64,000 nt of DNA from Stenotrophomonas humi (lineage in GTDB: Bacteria; Pseudomonadota; Gammaproteobacteria; Xanthomonadales; Xanthomonadaceae), in assembly GCF_001431415.1 (NCBI RefSeq), contig NZ_LDJI01000004.1:211574-275573 (forward strand), given 5' to 3'. How positions within the stretch are numbered: the stretch's first letter is position 1; each line of letters starts with the position of its first letter. The translations under genes were made by a program, and so were the position numbers. The notes under the pieces are model-generated. The model made no database searches. It saw only the letters and a list, made by a program, of their open reading frames with translations, and was not told the origin of the DNA. Shown here one piece after another: positions 1-10,655 of this stretch.

Positions 1-1
1 C

Positions 2-235
2 CGTCCGCACATCGTGGACCGCATCAAGAATGGCGAGATCGTCTACATCGTCAACACGACCGAAGGTCGCGCAGCGATCAACGATTCGTTCTCGATCCGT
101 CGTGAAGCGCTGCAGCACCGCGTCACGTACTCGACCACGGTCGCCGGCGCCAAGGCGCTGGTGCAGTCGCTGGAATTCCGTGGCACCGGCCCTGTACTGT
201 CGCTGCAGGAACTGCACAAGGAGTTGAATGCATGA
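2..235 (+). CDS. carB: carbamoyl-phosphate synthase large subunit, C-terminal end (partial)
   Basis: Only the last 77 codons are in the window; the reading frame is open from base 2. The protein would be the large subunit that makes carbamoyl phosphate for pyrimidine and arginine synthesis in the cytoplasm. The visible part matches the end of the C-terminal allosteric (MGS-like) domain: the stretch [19 protein letters not shown] and the following [17 protein letters not shown] are characteristic of CarB. The stop overlaps the greA start codon as ATGA, so the two genes are probably translationally coupled. The carB-greA-rpfE-recJ order is known from Xanthomonas. The identification rests on the family pattern of this short end. 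Confidence 0.93.
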   Translation, partial: RPHIVDRIKNGEIVYIVNTTEGRAAINDSFSIRREALQHRVTYSTTVAGAKALVQSLEFRGTGPVLSLQELHKELNA

Positions 236-708
236 GAGCTCCCATCACGATGAAGGGCGCAAAGCGCCTGCGTGAGGAACTTGACCACCTGAAGTCGGAA
301 AAGCGCCCGAAGGTCATCGCCGCCATCGCAGAAGCACGCGAGCACGGCGACCTGAAGGAGAACGCCGAGTATCACGCCGCGCGCGAGGAACAGGGCTTCA
401 TCGAAGGCCGCATCAAGCAGCTGGAAGGTGAGCTTTCGCACGCCGAAGTCATCGACATCAGCAAGCTCAACGCCGGCAGCAAGGTGGTGTTCGGCGCAAC
501 GGTTACGCTGGCGGATGTGGAAAGCGACGAAGAGAAGCGTTACCAGATCGTCGGTGACCTGGAAGCGGACATCAAGCTGGGCTTGATCGCCATTTCCTCG
601 CCGGTGGCGCGCGCAATGATCGGCAAGAACGAAGGCGATTCCATCGTCATCGACGCGCCGGCCGGCCAGCGCGAATACGAAATCATCAGCGTCGAATACC
701 TCGACTGA
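232..708 (+). CDS. greA: transcription elongation factor GreA
   Basis: GreA rescues backtracked RNA polymerase by stimulating cleavage of the nascent transcript. The 158-residue length is normal for the family. The N-terminal coiled coil is visible, including the segment [21 protein letters not shown], which carries the conserved acidic tip (DLKENAEY). The C-terminal FKBP-like domain ends in [14 protein letters not shown]. The ATG overlaps the carB stop (ATGA), which fixes the start. It is followed two bases later by rpfE, so carB, greA, rpfE and recJ look like one transcription unit. Confidence 0.97.
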   Translation: MRAPITMKGAKRLREELDHLKSEKRPKVIAAIAEAREHGDLKENAEYHAAREEQGFIEGRIKQLEGELSHAEVIDISKLNAGSKVVFGATVTLADVESDEEKRYQIVGDLEADIKLGLIAISSPVARAMIGKNEGDSIVIDAPAGQREYEIISVEYLD

Positions 709-710
709 CG

Positions 711-1634
711 ATGGCCAAGGCCACGCTGCTGCTGCCTGCGCGCAGCCGTTTCCCGGCGGGCGCACTGCCGGCACAGGTGGCCGCCGCGCTGGGGCGGGCC
801 GAACATGGGCTCGCCGAAGCTGGTGAGTCGGCGCAGTTGCGCCGGCATTTCACCATTGAACCGGTAAGTTGGTCGGCGGCTGCCCTCAGCCGCCATGCCG
901 ATGCCGGTGATGCCGATGGCAGCCTTTGGTTGCGCGCCGATCCGGCCAATGTGGTGCCTGACATGCAGGGTGCCCGGCTGATGGCTTCGGCCGAGACGTT
1001 GCGCCTGGAACAGGCCGACGTCGACGCGCTGGTGCCCGAGCTGCAGTCCCTGTTCGCCGGCTTCGGTTATCAACTGGACGCCCCGACACCTTCGCGCTGG
1101 TACCTGCGCCTGCCCGAAGCAACGCCGTTGCCGGTGTTCGTCGAGCCTGAGGTGGTGCTGGGCGATGACCTGTTCGAGCATCTTCCCGATGGTGACAACG
1201 GCCGCCAGTGGCGCGCCTTGTTGACCGAGGCGCAGGTGGTGCTGCACCAGCATCCGTGGAATGAACGTCGTGTTGCCGACGGCAAGCGCGCGGTCAATTC
1301 GTTGTGGTTCTGGGGAGCAGGCACGCTGCCGGCATCGGTGCGCACCGTGCATGCACAGGTACGCAGCCGTGATGCCTTGTTGCAGGGGCTGGCAAAAATG
1401 GCCGGCGTGCGCATAGGCGGTGAGCAGACCGTGGATGCCTTGGTGGACCTGCGTCAGCTGCGCTCGCTGGACCAGCTCACACGGGATGCGATCACGCCGC
1501 TGCTCGATGCGATTGCGCGTGGTGAACTGGAAGAGCTGCGCTTGGATTTCGAGGATGGCGTGCATTACCGCATTCACCGGGGGCAACGCTGGCGGTTCTG
1601 GAAGAAACCGCTACCGACGCTCACTGATGGTTGA
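711..1634 (+). CDS. rpfE: RpfE-type regulatory protein (COG4255-like, function unresolved)
   Basis: This 307-residue protein lies between greA and recJ, the position of rpfE in the rpf (regulation of pathogenicity factors) region of Xanthomonas campestris. Members are often annotated misleadingly as phosphoglycerate mutase. Visible features are a conserved central block (WYLRLPEATPLPVFVEPEVV) and the tract RRVADGKRAVNSLWFWGAGTLP, typical of the family. I see no signal peptide, membrane segment or HTH, so it is probably cytoplasmic. The start is two bases after the greA stop and the last codons overlap the recJ start. A mild effect on virulence-factor output is known for rpfE in Xanthomonas; the biochemical role is unknown. 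The assignment combines sequence pattern and synteny. Confidence 0.75.
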   Translation: MAKATLLLPARSRFPAGALPAQVAAALGRAEHGLAEAGESAQLRRHFTIEPVSWSAAALSRHADAGDADGSLWLRADPANVVPDMQGARLMASAETLRLEQADVDALVPELQSLFAGFGYQLDAPTPSRWYLRLPEATPLPVFVEPEVVLGDDLFEHLPDGDNGRQWRALLTEAQVVLHQHPWNERRVADGKRAVNSLWFWGAGTLPASVRTVHAQVRSRDALLQGLAKMAGVRIGGEQTVDALVDLRQLRSLDQLTRDAITPLLDAIARGELEELRLDFEDGVHYRIHRGQRWRFWKKPLPTLTDG

Positions 1635-3354
1635 GTCGTTGAAGATCGTCCGCCGCGACAGCGTCGATGGCGGGCAATGGGATGACGGGACCTTGCCGTT
1701 GCTGCAGCGTATCTATGCGGCGCGGGGGGCGTTGTCACCTGGGCAGGCGCAACCACGGCTGGCCCAACTGCATGCGCCGGAGCTGCTCGGCGGCATGCCG
1801 TCGGCTGTCGCGTTGTTGGCTGCCGCCATCGCTGCGGACAAGCGGATTCTGATCGTCGGTGATTTTGACTGCGACGGCGCTACTGCGTGTGCGGTTGGCG
1901 TGCGCGGGCTGCGCATGCTGGGTGCGCGCGACGTGGTGCACGCGGTGCCGAACCGCATGGTGCACGGCTATGGTCTGTCACCCGCACTGGTTGAAGAGCT
2001 GGCTGCGCTGAAACCGGATCTGCTGGTGACCGTTGACCATGGCATCGCCTGCCATGCCGGTGTCAACGCAGCCAAGGCGCTGGGTTGGCAGGTGTTGATC
2101 ACCGACCACCATCTCCCTGGCGAACGACTGCCGCCGGCCGATGCCATCGTTGATCCGAACGTGGCGGGTGATGCGTTTCCGAGCAAGGCGCTCGCGGGCG
2201 TGGGTGTGATCTTCTACGTGCTGATGGCCCTGCGTCGCCATCTTCGCGAGCAGGGTGCTTTTGCCAGCCAGCCGGAGCCGGATCTGTTGACCCTGCTGGA
2301 TCTGGTGGCCGTAGGTACGGTGGCCGACCTGGTGGCGTTGGACGAGAACAACCGCGCGCTCGTGTCGGCAGGATTGCGTCGGCTGCGTTCGGGCAAGGGA
2401 TGCGTCGGTCTGCGCGCCCTGATCGAAGCCAGCGGCCGTGATGTGCGTCGCCTGAGTGCCAGTGACATCGGCTTCGCGCTGGGGCCGCGCTTGAACGCGG
2501 CAGGGCGGCTGGAGGACATGGCGCTCGGTATCGAGTTGCTGCTCACTGAAGATGCCACGCAGGCGCGCGAGATCGCCGCGCTGCTGGAGGAGATCAACAG
2601 CGAGCGCCGCGCGGTGCAGCAGATCATGACCGACGATGCGGAGTTGGCGGTCTCGCGGGTACTGATCAACGACGACGGGCAACGCCCGGTCGCGGCCTGC
2701 CTCTTCGACGAACAATGGCATCCGGGTGTGGTCGGGCTGGTCGCTTCGAAAATGAAGGATCGCCTGCATCGGCCAGTGATCGCTTTTGCGCCCGCAGAGC
2801 CGGGCGGTACGTCGCTGCGCGGCTCGGCACGTTCGATTTCAGGTTTTCATATTCGTGATGCGCTGGCTGCGGTCCACGCCAGCCATCCTGGGTTGATGGA
2901 GAAATTCGGCGGCCATGCCATGGCGGCGGGATTGAGCCTGCCGCTGCAACAGCTTGAAGCATTCAAGTCGGCTTTCCAGGCGCAGGTGCTGGCAACGATG
3001 GAGCCGGCGCTGCTGCAGCAGCAACTGCTCAGTGACGGTGAGCTTTCCAGCGCCGAACTGGATTTCCAGCATGCCGAGGCGCTGCGTCTGGCCGGTCCGT
3101 GGGGGCAGGGGTTCGCCGAACCGTTGTTCGATGGGATGTTCGAAGTGCTGGAATGGCGCGTGCTCAAAGAGCGCCACCTGAAGCTGGTGCTGCGCCAGTC
3201 CGGCGGTAGCGCGCGCCTCAACGCGATCCATTTCAGCGGCTGGAAGGGCAGTGCACCGGCTCAGCAGGTCCATGTCGCCTATCGCCTGGTCAGTGATGAC
3301 TATCGTGGCGGCGAGGCGATCCAGTTGATCGTTGAACATGTGGGCGCAGTTTGA
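1627..3354 (+). CDS. recJ: single-stranded-DNA-specific exonuclease RecJ
   Basis: RecJ degrades single-stranded DNA 5' to 3' in RecF-pathway recombination, mismatch repair and base-excision repair. The predicted 575 residues fit the family. DHH phosphoesterase motifs are visible: DFDCDGATAC near residue 79, VTVDHGIACHAG and TDHHLPG. A DHHA1-type region with GGHAMAAG follows. An open frame extends upstream to about 1420, but ATG 1627 is preferred because it overlaps the end of rpfE by eight bases and gives the normal N-terminus; the extension is out-of-frame rpfE sequence. In Xanthomonas recJ is followed by prfB and lysS; here tadA follows. Confidence 0.95.
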   Translation: MVESLKIVRRDSVDGGQWDDGTLPLLQRIYAARGALSPGQAQPRLAQLHAPELLGGMPSAVALLAAAIAADKRILIVGDFDCDGATACAVGVRGLRMLGARDVVHAVPNRMVHGYGLSPALVEELAALKPDLLVTVDHGIACHAGVNAAKALGWQVLITDHHLPGERLPPADAIVDPNVAGDAFPSKALAGVGVIFYVLMALRRHLREQGAFASQPEPDLLTLLDLVAVGTVADLVALDENNRALVSAGLRRLRSGKGCVGLRALIEASGRDVRRLSASDIGFALGPRLNAAGRLEDMALGIELLLTEDATQAREIAALLEEINSERRAVQQIMTDDAELAVSRVLINDDGQRPVAACLFDEQWHPGVVGLVASKMKDRLHRPVIAFAPAEPGGTSLRGSARSISGFHIRDALAAVHASHPGLMEKFGGHAMAAGLSLPLQQLEAFKSAFQAQVLATMEPALLQQQLLSDGELSSAELDFQHAEALRLAGPWGQGFAEPLFDGMFEVLEWRVLKERHLKLVLRQSGGSARLNAIHFSGWKGSAPAQQVHVAYRLVSDDYRGGEAIQLIVEHVGAV

Positions 3355-3538
3355 CCGGCTGATGGTAGTGCTGTTGCTGAATCCCGCCGCGTTGTTCCCT
3401 AGAATGCAGGCGCATTGATGCGATGCGTTGTTGCCGGAGCCCGCCGCATGGTTGCCCGTTCCTCCAGATTTCCGCAGCTGTCCACCCGCGCGCCTTCCGT
3501 TCGTGCGTTGGCCTGTGCGCGGCCGAAGGGGGATTGCC

Positions 3539-4054
3539 GTGGGCGATGAAGCGCCGCTGGGCGCAGGCAGCGACACCGATCTGCATTGGATGCGCCATGC
3601 GTTGGCGCTTGCCGACCGTGCACAGCATGAGTTCGACGAAATCCCGGTCGGGGCGGTGCTGGTGGGGGCCGATGGCGAACTGTTGGGAGAGGGCTGGAAC
3701 CTCAACATCGCCAACCATGATCCCAGTGCGCATGCCGAGATCGTGGCAATGCGCGAGGCGGGCAAGCGGCTGGGCAACCACCGGTTGATCGGCGCCACCT
3801 TGTACGTGACCCTGGAGCCGTGTGCGATGTGCGCGATGGCACTGGTGCATGCACGTATCGCGCGGCTGGTATTTGCGGCGGCCGATCCCAAGACCGGGGC
3901 CTGTGGCAGTGTGTTCGATCTTGTCGGCGACCCGCGGCACAACCATCGTGTCGAGGTGCTCGGCGGGCTGCTGGCGCAGGATGCCAGCCTGCGGTTGACC
4001 AACTACTTCCGTGCCAAGCGTGGCCGGCCACTGCTGACGCCCGGCGATCTTTGA
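3539..4054 (+). CDS. tadA: tRNA-specific adenosine deaminase TadA
   Basis: TadA converts adenosine 34 to inosine in tRNA-Arg(ACG). From the GTG at 3539 the product is 171 residues. The zinc-dependent deaminase signature is complete: HAE at residues 65-67 (AHAEIVAMR) and PCAMC with cysteines at about 95 and 98. The open frame continues upstream to 3428, but GTG 3539 is chosen because the purine-rich AAGGGGG lies about seven bases before it and the upstream residues are proline/arginine-rich and unlike the family. A later ATG inside WMRHALALAD is a less likely alternative because it leaves a shorter N-terminus. Confidence 0.93.
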   Translation: MGDEAPLGAGSDTDLHWMRHALALADRAQHEFDEIPVGAVLVGADGELLGEGWNLNIANHDPSAHAEIVAMREAGKRLGNHRLIGATLYVTLEPCAMCAMALVHARIARLVFAAADPKTGACGSVFDLVGDPRHNHRVEVLGGLLAQDASLRLTNYFRAKRGRPLLTPGDL

Positions 4055-4101
4055 CGCGCTCTATCCATAGGGCCGGCGTATCATGCGCGCTTCGATATTC
4101 C

Positions 4102-4126
4102 GGCTGGCGGTGTTGTTCCGCCAGCC
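4102..4126 (+). promoter_or_regulatory. perfect 9-bp hairpin in the leader before orn
   Basis: GGCTGGCGG at 4102-4110 and CCGCCAGCC at 4118-4126 form a perfect nine-base-pair stem with a seven-base loop. It ends 18 bases before the orn ATG. There is no T-run, so it is not a typical rho-independent terminator. It could be a leader structure that stabilises or attenuates the orn message. The function is inference only. Confidence 0.5.
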
Positions 4127-4144
4127 CACAGCACGAGGCAGGAC

Positions 4145-4717
4145 ATGGCGGAGAACAAGGCAGGCAATGACCGGTTGATCTGGATCGACCTGGAGATGAC
4201 CGGGCTCGATACGGACAACGATTCGATCATCGAGATCGCCACGATCGTTACCGATGCACAGCTCAATGTGCTGGCGGAAGGACCGGAGTTCGCCATCTCC
4301 CATCCATTGGCCACGCTGGAAGCGATGGACGAATGGAACCGCAACCAGCACCAGCGTTCGGGCCTGTGGCAGCGCGTGCTCGACAGTACCGTCACCCTGG
4401 GCCAGGCCGAAGCGCAGACCATCGTGTTCCTGCAGGAGTGGATCAAGGCCGGCGCCTCACCGATGTGCGGCAACTCGATCTGCCAGGACCGTCGTTTCCT
4501 GCACCGCGAAATGCCGCGCCTGGAGAAGTATTTCCACTATCGCAACCTGGACGTATCCACGGTCAAGGAGCTGGCCAAGCGCTGGGCACCGGCCGTTGCA
4601 GCCGGGGTGTCCAAGACCTCCAGCCATACCGCGTTGAGCGACGTGCAGGACTCCATCGCCGAACTGCGCCACTACCGGCAGTTCATGGGTGCGCTTGCCG
4701 GGCTGGCCCAGGCATAA
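4145..4717 (+). CDS. orn: oligoribonuclease
   Basis: Orn degrades oligonucleotides of 2-5 nucleotides, including pGpG from cyclic-di-GMP breakdown, and is the final step of RNA decay. The 190-residue length is normal. DEDDh exonuclease motifs are visible: [10 protein letters not shown] with D15 and E17, and [16 protein letters not shown] near the C-terminus with the catalytic His and Asp. The ATG at 4145 follows GGCAGGAC, and no upstream in-frame start is needed. It stands alone between tadA and an EcsC-family gene. Confidence 0.97.
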   Translation: MAENKAGNDRLIWIDLEMTGLDTDNDSIIEIATIVTDAQLNVLAEGPEFAISHPLATLEAMDEWNRNQHQRSGLWQRVLDSTVTLGQAEAQTIVFLQEWIKAGASPMCGNSICQDRRFLHREMPRLEKYFHYRNLDVSTVKELAKRWAPAVAAGVSKTSSHTALSDVQDSIAELRHYRQFMGALAGLAQA

Positions 4718-4727
4718 GGCATGCGAT

Positions 4728-4757
4728 GGGTAGCGCCGAGCCACGCTCGGCAGCTCC
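4728..4757. repeat. single SMAG-like GTAG palindrome
   Basis: A GTAG head at 4730-4733 is followed by GCCGAG (4735-4740), a five-base loop and CTCGGC (4746-4751). This is the arrangement of SMAG elements, the REP-type palindromes known from Stenotrophomonas maltophilia and thought to be mobilised by a REP-associated tyrosine (RAYT) transposase. It lies in the orn/EcsC gap just after the orn stop and may also act as an mRNA-stabilising hairpin. A related inverted pair occurs at 9317-9384. Confidence 0.7.
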
Positions 4758-4826
4758 CTTCAGGCCGGGCCAGCAGCCCACAACCACGCGCCACTGCCAC
4801 TACTTTCCATTCAACCCTCGGTCGCT

Positions 4827-5699
4827 ATGATCGGCAGCATGAATGATCTGATCGTGACGCCGAGCGATATCCGTAGCCATGATCAGGACATGGCCGATCT
4901 GCAGCGTGCGGTGGCGCTGCTGGAAGCGCCCACGCTTACCGCGAAGATGGCCAACCTGATCGGTTCGCCGCTGGAATTCGTGGTGCGCAAGCTGCCCAGT
5001 GCGGTTTCCTCGCGCATCCAGAGCGTTACCGAGGCTGCGCTCTACAAGGCGGCGCAGACAGCGCTATGGAGCATGGATGGCAAGCAGCAGGGCAAGTCGG
5101 CGTCGCCGCGCCTGCACAAGCTCGCTGCTGCTGCCTCGGGCGCGCTGGGCGGTGCGGGTGGATTGCCGGCGCTGGCCATCGAGCTGCCGCTGTCCACCAC
5201 CATCATCATGCGCGCGGTGGCCGACATCGCCCGCAGTGAAGGTTTCGACCTGAATGACCTGGCCACCCGCCAGGCCTGCCTGGAGGTTTTTGCACTTGGC
5301 GGCAACAGCGGCAAGGATGACGCCAGCGAAACCGGTTATTACCTCGCACGCGGCTTCACCACCGAAGTGATGCGCCACCTGTCGGCCGAGCTGGCCGGCG
5401 GCGTTGCGACCGGTGGTCCTGGCATGTTGTTGGGGCTGGGGCCGAAAGAGGCTGGCCAGTGGTTGGCCAAAATCGTCGAGAAAGTCGCGGTGCGCTTCGG
5501 GGTGGTGGTGTCGGAGAAGTTTGCCGCGCAGGCGGTGCCGGTGATTGGTGCGGTGGCAGGGGCCACGTTGAACACGATTTTCATCGGCTACTACCAGGAC
5601 ATGGCGCGCGGGCATTTCATCGTCAAGCGACTGGAGCGCAAGTACGGCTTCGAACCGGTGCGCTTGGTCTACGGCAGTCTGGCCGGACGCATTTCGTAG
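4827..5699 (+). CDS. EcsC family protein
   Basis: This 290-residue protein (286 if the second ATG at 4839 is used) resembles the EcsC family, named after the Bacillus subtilis Ecs transporter locus but widespread in proteobacteria as stand-alone proteins of unknown function. It contains an alanine/glycine-rich hydrophobic stretch around residues 105-135 (AAAASGALGGAGGLPALAIELPLSTTIIMRAVADIA as parts) and a second near residues 240-262 (VPVIGAVAGATLNTIFIGYYQDMARGHF), consistent with membrane association. No enzyme motif is evident. It converges on ppsA across a shared terminator. Start choice between 4827 and 4839 is open. Confidence 0.75.
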   Translation: MIGSMNDLIVTPSDIRSHDQDMADLQRAVALLEAPTLTAKMANLIGSPLEFVVRKLPSAVSSRIQSVTEAALYKAAQTALWSMDGKQQGKSASPRLHKLAAAASGALGGAGGLPALAIELPLSTTIIMRAVADIARSEGFDLNDLATRQACLEVFALGGNSGKDDASETGYYLARGFTTEVMRHLSAELAGGVATGGPGMLLGLGPKEAGQWLAKIVEKVAVRFGVVVSEKFAAQAVPVIGAVAGATLNTIFIGYYQDMARGHFIVKRLERKYGFEPVRLVYGSLAGRIS

Positions 5700-5768
5700 C
5701 GGCACAACCCAGGCAATCGCAGCGCGTTCGGCGATGCGAATGGGGCAGGGCCCACAACACGCGCAAAC

Positions 5769-5794
5769 AAAAACCCCGCCGAAGCGGGGTTTTT
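5769..5794. terminator. bidirectional rho-independent terminator
   Basis: AAAAACCCCGC at 5769-5779 pairs with GCGGGGTTTTT at 5784-5794 around a four-base loop. With A and T tracts on both sides it can terminate the EcsC-family gene on the plus strand and ppsA on the minus strand. Confidence 0.9.
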
Positions 5795-5811
5795 GATTTA
5801 CACAAGCGTGA

Positions 5812-8187
<2,376 letters not shown>

Positions 8188-8281
8188 GCGCGATGCTCCG
8201 TTTGGCCATCGCCCGAGGCGGGCTTGGGATGGCCACGTCCGTAGGAAGAAGCCAATATGATGCAGTGCACACCCAAGCGGC

Positions 8282-8315
8282 ACAAGCTTGTGACAATACT
8301 TTGTCTTGTGCTTGT
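8282..8315. promoter_or_regulatory. 34-bp interrupted palindrome in the ppsA/ppsR divergent promoter
   Basis: ACAAGC (8282-8287) and GCTTGT (8310-8315) form outer arms, GACAA (8292-8296) and TTGTC (8301-8305) form inner arms, and both pairs share the same centre at 8298.5. The outer left arm is also inside the perfect palindrome CACAAGCTTGTG (8281-8292). It lies between the divergent ppsA and ppsR starts, so it is a candidate operator for a dimeric regulator of gluconeogenesis. The binding protein is unknown. Confidence 0.5.
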
Positions 8316-8383
8316 CTTTCCCGGGACAGGGTACGGCCAGACACCCTGACCCGCGTCAGGATCATCACTTCAAGGGAGCGCGC

Positions 8384-9205
8384 ATGACGGCAATTCGGCC
8401 GGTTTTCTACGTCTCCGACGGTACCGGCATCACTGCCGAAACCATCGGCCACAGTTTGTTGACCCAGTTCAATGGCTTCAGTTTCGTTACTGATCGCATG
8501 TCGTTCGTGGATGATGTCGACAAAGCCCAGGAGGCGGCGGCGCGCATTCGGGCTGCCGGTGAGCGCTACCAGGTGCGGCCGATCGTCATCAGCTCCTGCG
8601 TGGATTCGAGCCTTGGCGGGATCCTGGAGGAAAGCGGGGCGCTGGTGCTGGACGTGTTTGCGCCGTTCATCGGGCCGTTGGAAAGTGAACTGAACGCGGC
8701 CCGGCACTCCAAGGTGGGCCAGGCCCACGGCATGGTCGATTTCGATACCTACCATCGGCGCATCAATGCGATGAACTTCGCACTCAGTCATGACGACGGC
8801 ATCGCAGTGAACTACGACGAGGCCGACGTGGTGCTGGTGGCGGTATCGCGGGCCGGCAAGACCCCGACCTGCATCTATCTGGCGATGCATTACGGCATCC
8901 GCGCGGCCAACTATCCGTTGACCGAGGAAGACCTGGAGCATGATCGTCTGCCGCCGCGCCTGCGCCCTTATCGCAACAAGTTGTTCGGGCTGACCATCGA
9001 CCCGGAACGCCTGCAGCAGATCCGCCAGGAACGTCGGCCGAACTCCCGTTACGCCAGCGCCGAGGTGTGCAGGCGCGAGGTTTCGGCAGCCGAGACCATG
9101 TTCCGCATGGAGCGCATCCCGACCCTGAGCACCACGCATACCTCGATCGAGGAAATTTCCAGCAAGGTGCTGGGGACGCTGGGACTGCAGCGCGAAATGT
9201 ACTGA
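8384..9205 (+). CDS. ppsR: PEP synthase regulatory protein (bifunctional kinase/pyrophosphorylase)
   Basis: This 273-residue DUF299-family protein phosphorylates and dephosphorylates a threonine of PpsA, using ADP as phosphate donor and inorganic phosphate for the reverse reaction, and so switches PEP synthase off and on. The family start [18 protein letters not shown] is clear, and the P-loop-like motif [16 protein letters not shown] lies near residue 150. The ATG at 8384 is preferred over an upstream in-frame start at 8306 because AAGGGAG precedes it and the family begins here. It is divergent from ppsA, the usual pairing of regulator and target. Confidence 0.95.
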   Translation: MTAIRPVFYVSDGTGITAETIGHSLLTQFNGFSFVTDRMSFVDDVDKAQEAAARIRAAGERYQVRPIVISSCVDSSLGGILEESGALVLDVFAPFIGPLESELNAARHSKVGQAHGMVDFDTYHRRINAMNFALSHDDGIAVNYDEADVVLVAVSRAGKTPTCIYLAMHYGIRAANYPLTEEDLEHDRLPPRLRPYRNKLFGLTIDPERLQQIRQERRPNSRYASAEVCRREVSAAETMFRMERIPTLSTTHTSIEEISSKVLGTLGLQREMY

Positions 9206-9217
9206 GGCCACACTCTG

Positions 9218-9239
9218 CCCCCTTGTCGCGGCAAGGGGG
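9218..9239 (+). terminator. hairpin after ppsR
   Basis: CCCCCTTG (9218-9225) and CAAGGGGG (9232-9239) make an eight-base-pair stem with a six-base loop 12 bases after the ppsR stop. There is no T-run, so it is a probable 3' stabiliser or weak terminator. Confidence 0.55.
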
Positions 9240-9316
9240 GGCTCTCGGCGGCGCAGTCTGGTCAAGTTGGCTGGCGCAGAAGCGCCGACAGTGCGCGACG
9301 GTGTAGTCCCGGCCGC

Positions 9317-9384
9317 GGTAGCGCGGAGCCATGCTTTGCGAAGATTCCCGGGATGCAGCTACCGGGGATGGCTCGGCGCTACCC
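9317..9384. repeat. inverted pair of SMAG-like GTAG elements
   Basis: GGTAGCGC..GAGCCATGC begins at 9317, and the reverse complement of 9366-9384 reads GGGTAGCGCCGAGCCATCC. The two GTAG-headed units face each other, so the whole 68-bp stretch can fold into one long imperfect hairpin. This matches paired SMAG/REP elements in intergenic DNA of Stenotrophomonas. It occupies most of the gap between ppsR and the DUF1249 gene. Confidence 0.7.
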
Positions 9385-9452
9385 AGTCTGCGCCTGTATT
9401 CGGCTGATCTACAAGGCTGCACCAGACACGACGTGGCGTGTACGATCAGCCC

Positions 9453-9962
9453 ATGTCACAGGCACTTTCCCGCATTGATCGCATCCCCCGGCTGAGCCGC
9501 CTCAGCTGGTTGATGGGCTTGTATGCGGAGAACTACGGGCATTTGGTGCGATTGTTCGCGCCGCAGGAACTGCAGGCGGGCACCTATTCTTCCCGCATTG
9601 GCGATGGTCTGGACCTGCGTTTGGATGTCATCGAATGCCATCGCTACACGGTCGAATTGCGCATGACCTATGACCTCTGTGATCCCGTCACGGGTGAGCC
9701 GGATCCCTCCGCCTATGTGCGCCTGTACGGAGATGCGCGGCAGGCTGAAGCCACCCACTGTTATGTGGGGCGGCGCTGGCAGGACGTGGTCGGGATGTAC
9801 CCCCCGGCGGATGAATTGATCAGCCACCGCATGCGCATGAACACGTTCCTCGGCAAGTGGCTGGAATACCTGGCCGAGCGCGGCCATGGCGTGGCCACGC
9901 TGCGTCGCATCGACACCGATGCCGCGGTGGTACGTCGACGTTCTTCCGCGCTGGAACACTGA
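9453..9962 (+). CDS. DUF1249 family protein (YqiB-like)
   Basis: A 169-residue soluble protein resembling the DUF1249 family (E. coli YqiB), whose function is unknown. Family patterns visible are LMGLYAENYGHLVRLF near the N-terminus, a central block around VIECHRYTVELRMTYD, and the C-terminal NTFLGKWLEYLAERGH. ATG 9453 gives MSQALSRIDRIPRLS; an in-frame start 15 bases upstream is possible but lacks support. No signal peptide, membrane segment or catalytic motif is seen. In many proteobacteria relatives sit near Nudix genes, as here with the next gene. Confidence 0.8.
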   Translation: MSQALSRIDRIPRLSRLSWLMGLYAENYGHLVRLFAPQELQAGTYSSRIGDGLDLRLDVIECHRYTVELRMTYDLCDPVTGEPDPSAYVRLYGDARQAEATHCYVGRRWQDVVGMYPPADELISHRMRMNTFLGKWLEYLAERGHGVATLRRIDTDAAVVRRRSSALEH

Positions 9963-10015
9963 GGCGCAGCCTCAATCGGCCATAATGCGGGCCCCTTGTT
10001 TTGTGGTTGCCGCAG

Positions 10016-10504
10016 ATGCCGTACACCCCGATTCTGGCCACGCTTGGTTACGTGCTTTCTGCCGACGGTACGCAGGCCTTGATGATCCATCGCAATACCC
10101 GCCCCGGCGATATCCACCTGGGCAAGTACAACGGGCTCGGCGGCAAGATGGAGCCGGACGAGGACATCCTGGCCTGCATGCATCGGGAAATCCGCGAGGA
10201 AGCCGGCATCGAATGCGGCACCACCCGCATGCGCGGCACCATCAGCTGGCCTGGCTTCGGCAAGAACGGCGAGGACTGGTTTGCCTTCATCTTCGTCATT
10301 GACGATTACACCGGCACGCCGTTGGAATCCAACCCGGAAGGTACGTTGGAGTGGGTGGCGGTGGATCAGCTGGAGTCGCTGCCGCTGTGGGAGGGGGATC
10401 GCCATTTCCTGCCGCTGGTGTTCGACGCCGACCCCCGGCCGTTTCACGGCGTGATGCCTTATCGAGACGGCCGGATGCAGTCCTGGGGTTTCACCCGGCT
10501 GTGA
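10016..10504 (+). CDS. Nudix hydrolase, probable 8-oxo-dGTP diphosphatase-like
   Basis: A 162-residue Nudix hydrolase. The Nudix box is complete: a glycine, KMEPD, glutamate, DILACMH, then REIREEAGI (roughly residues 43-65), giving the Mg-binding glutamates. The fold start TPILATLGYVLSADG and the substrate region HLGKYNGLGGKMEPDE match MutT/MTH1-like members that hydrolyse oxidised nucleoside triphosphates. The substrate cannot be read from sequence alone. ATG 10016 is preferred over an in-frame start at 10001 because the family N-terminus begins here. Confidence 0.87.
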   Translation: MPYTPILATLGYVLSADGTQALMIHRNTRPGDIHLGKYNGLGGKMEPDEDILACMHREIREEAGIECGTTRMRGTISWPGFGKNGEDWFAFIFVIDDYTGTPLESNPEGTLEWVAVDQLESLPLWEGDRHFLPLVFDADPRPFHGVMPYRDGRMQSWGFTRL

Positions 10505-10655
10505 CAGCGCGGCTGCGTGGCGCAGTTTGCCGGCAGGAGTGCTTTGCAGGCAGGACAGCGCCGCCGCGCAGGGCGGCTGAACCGGCGCCACGGCGTGCTG
10601 TTACCTACACCGGCGCTCGCGGTAATCTGTGGGCGTCCATGCCTTGTGAGTCCCC

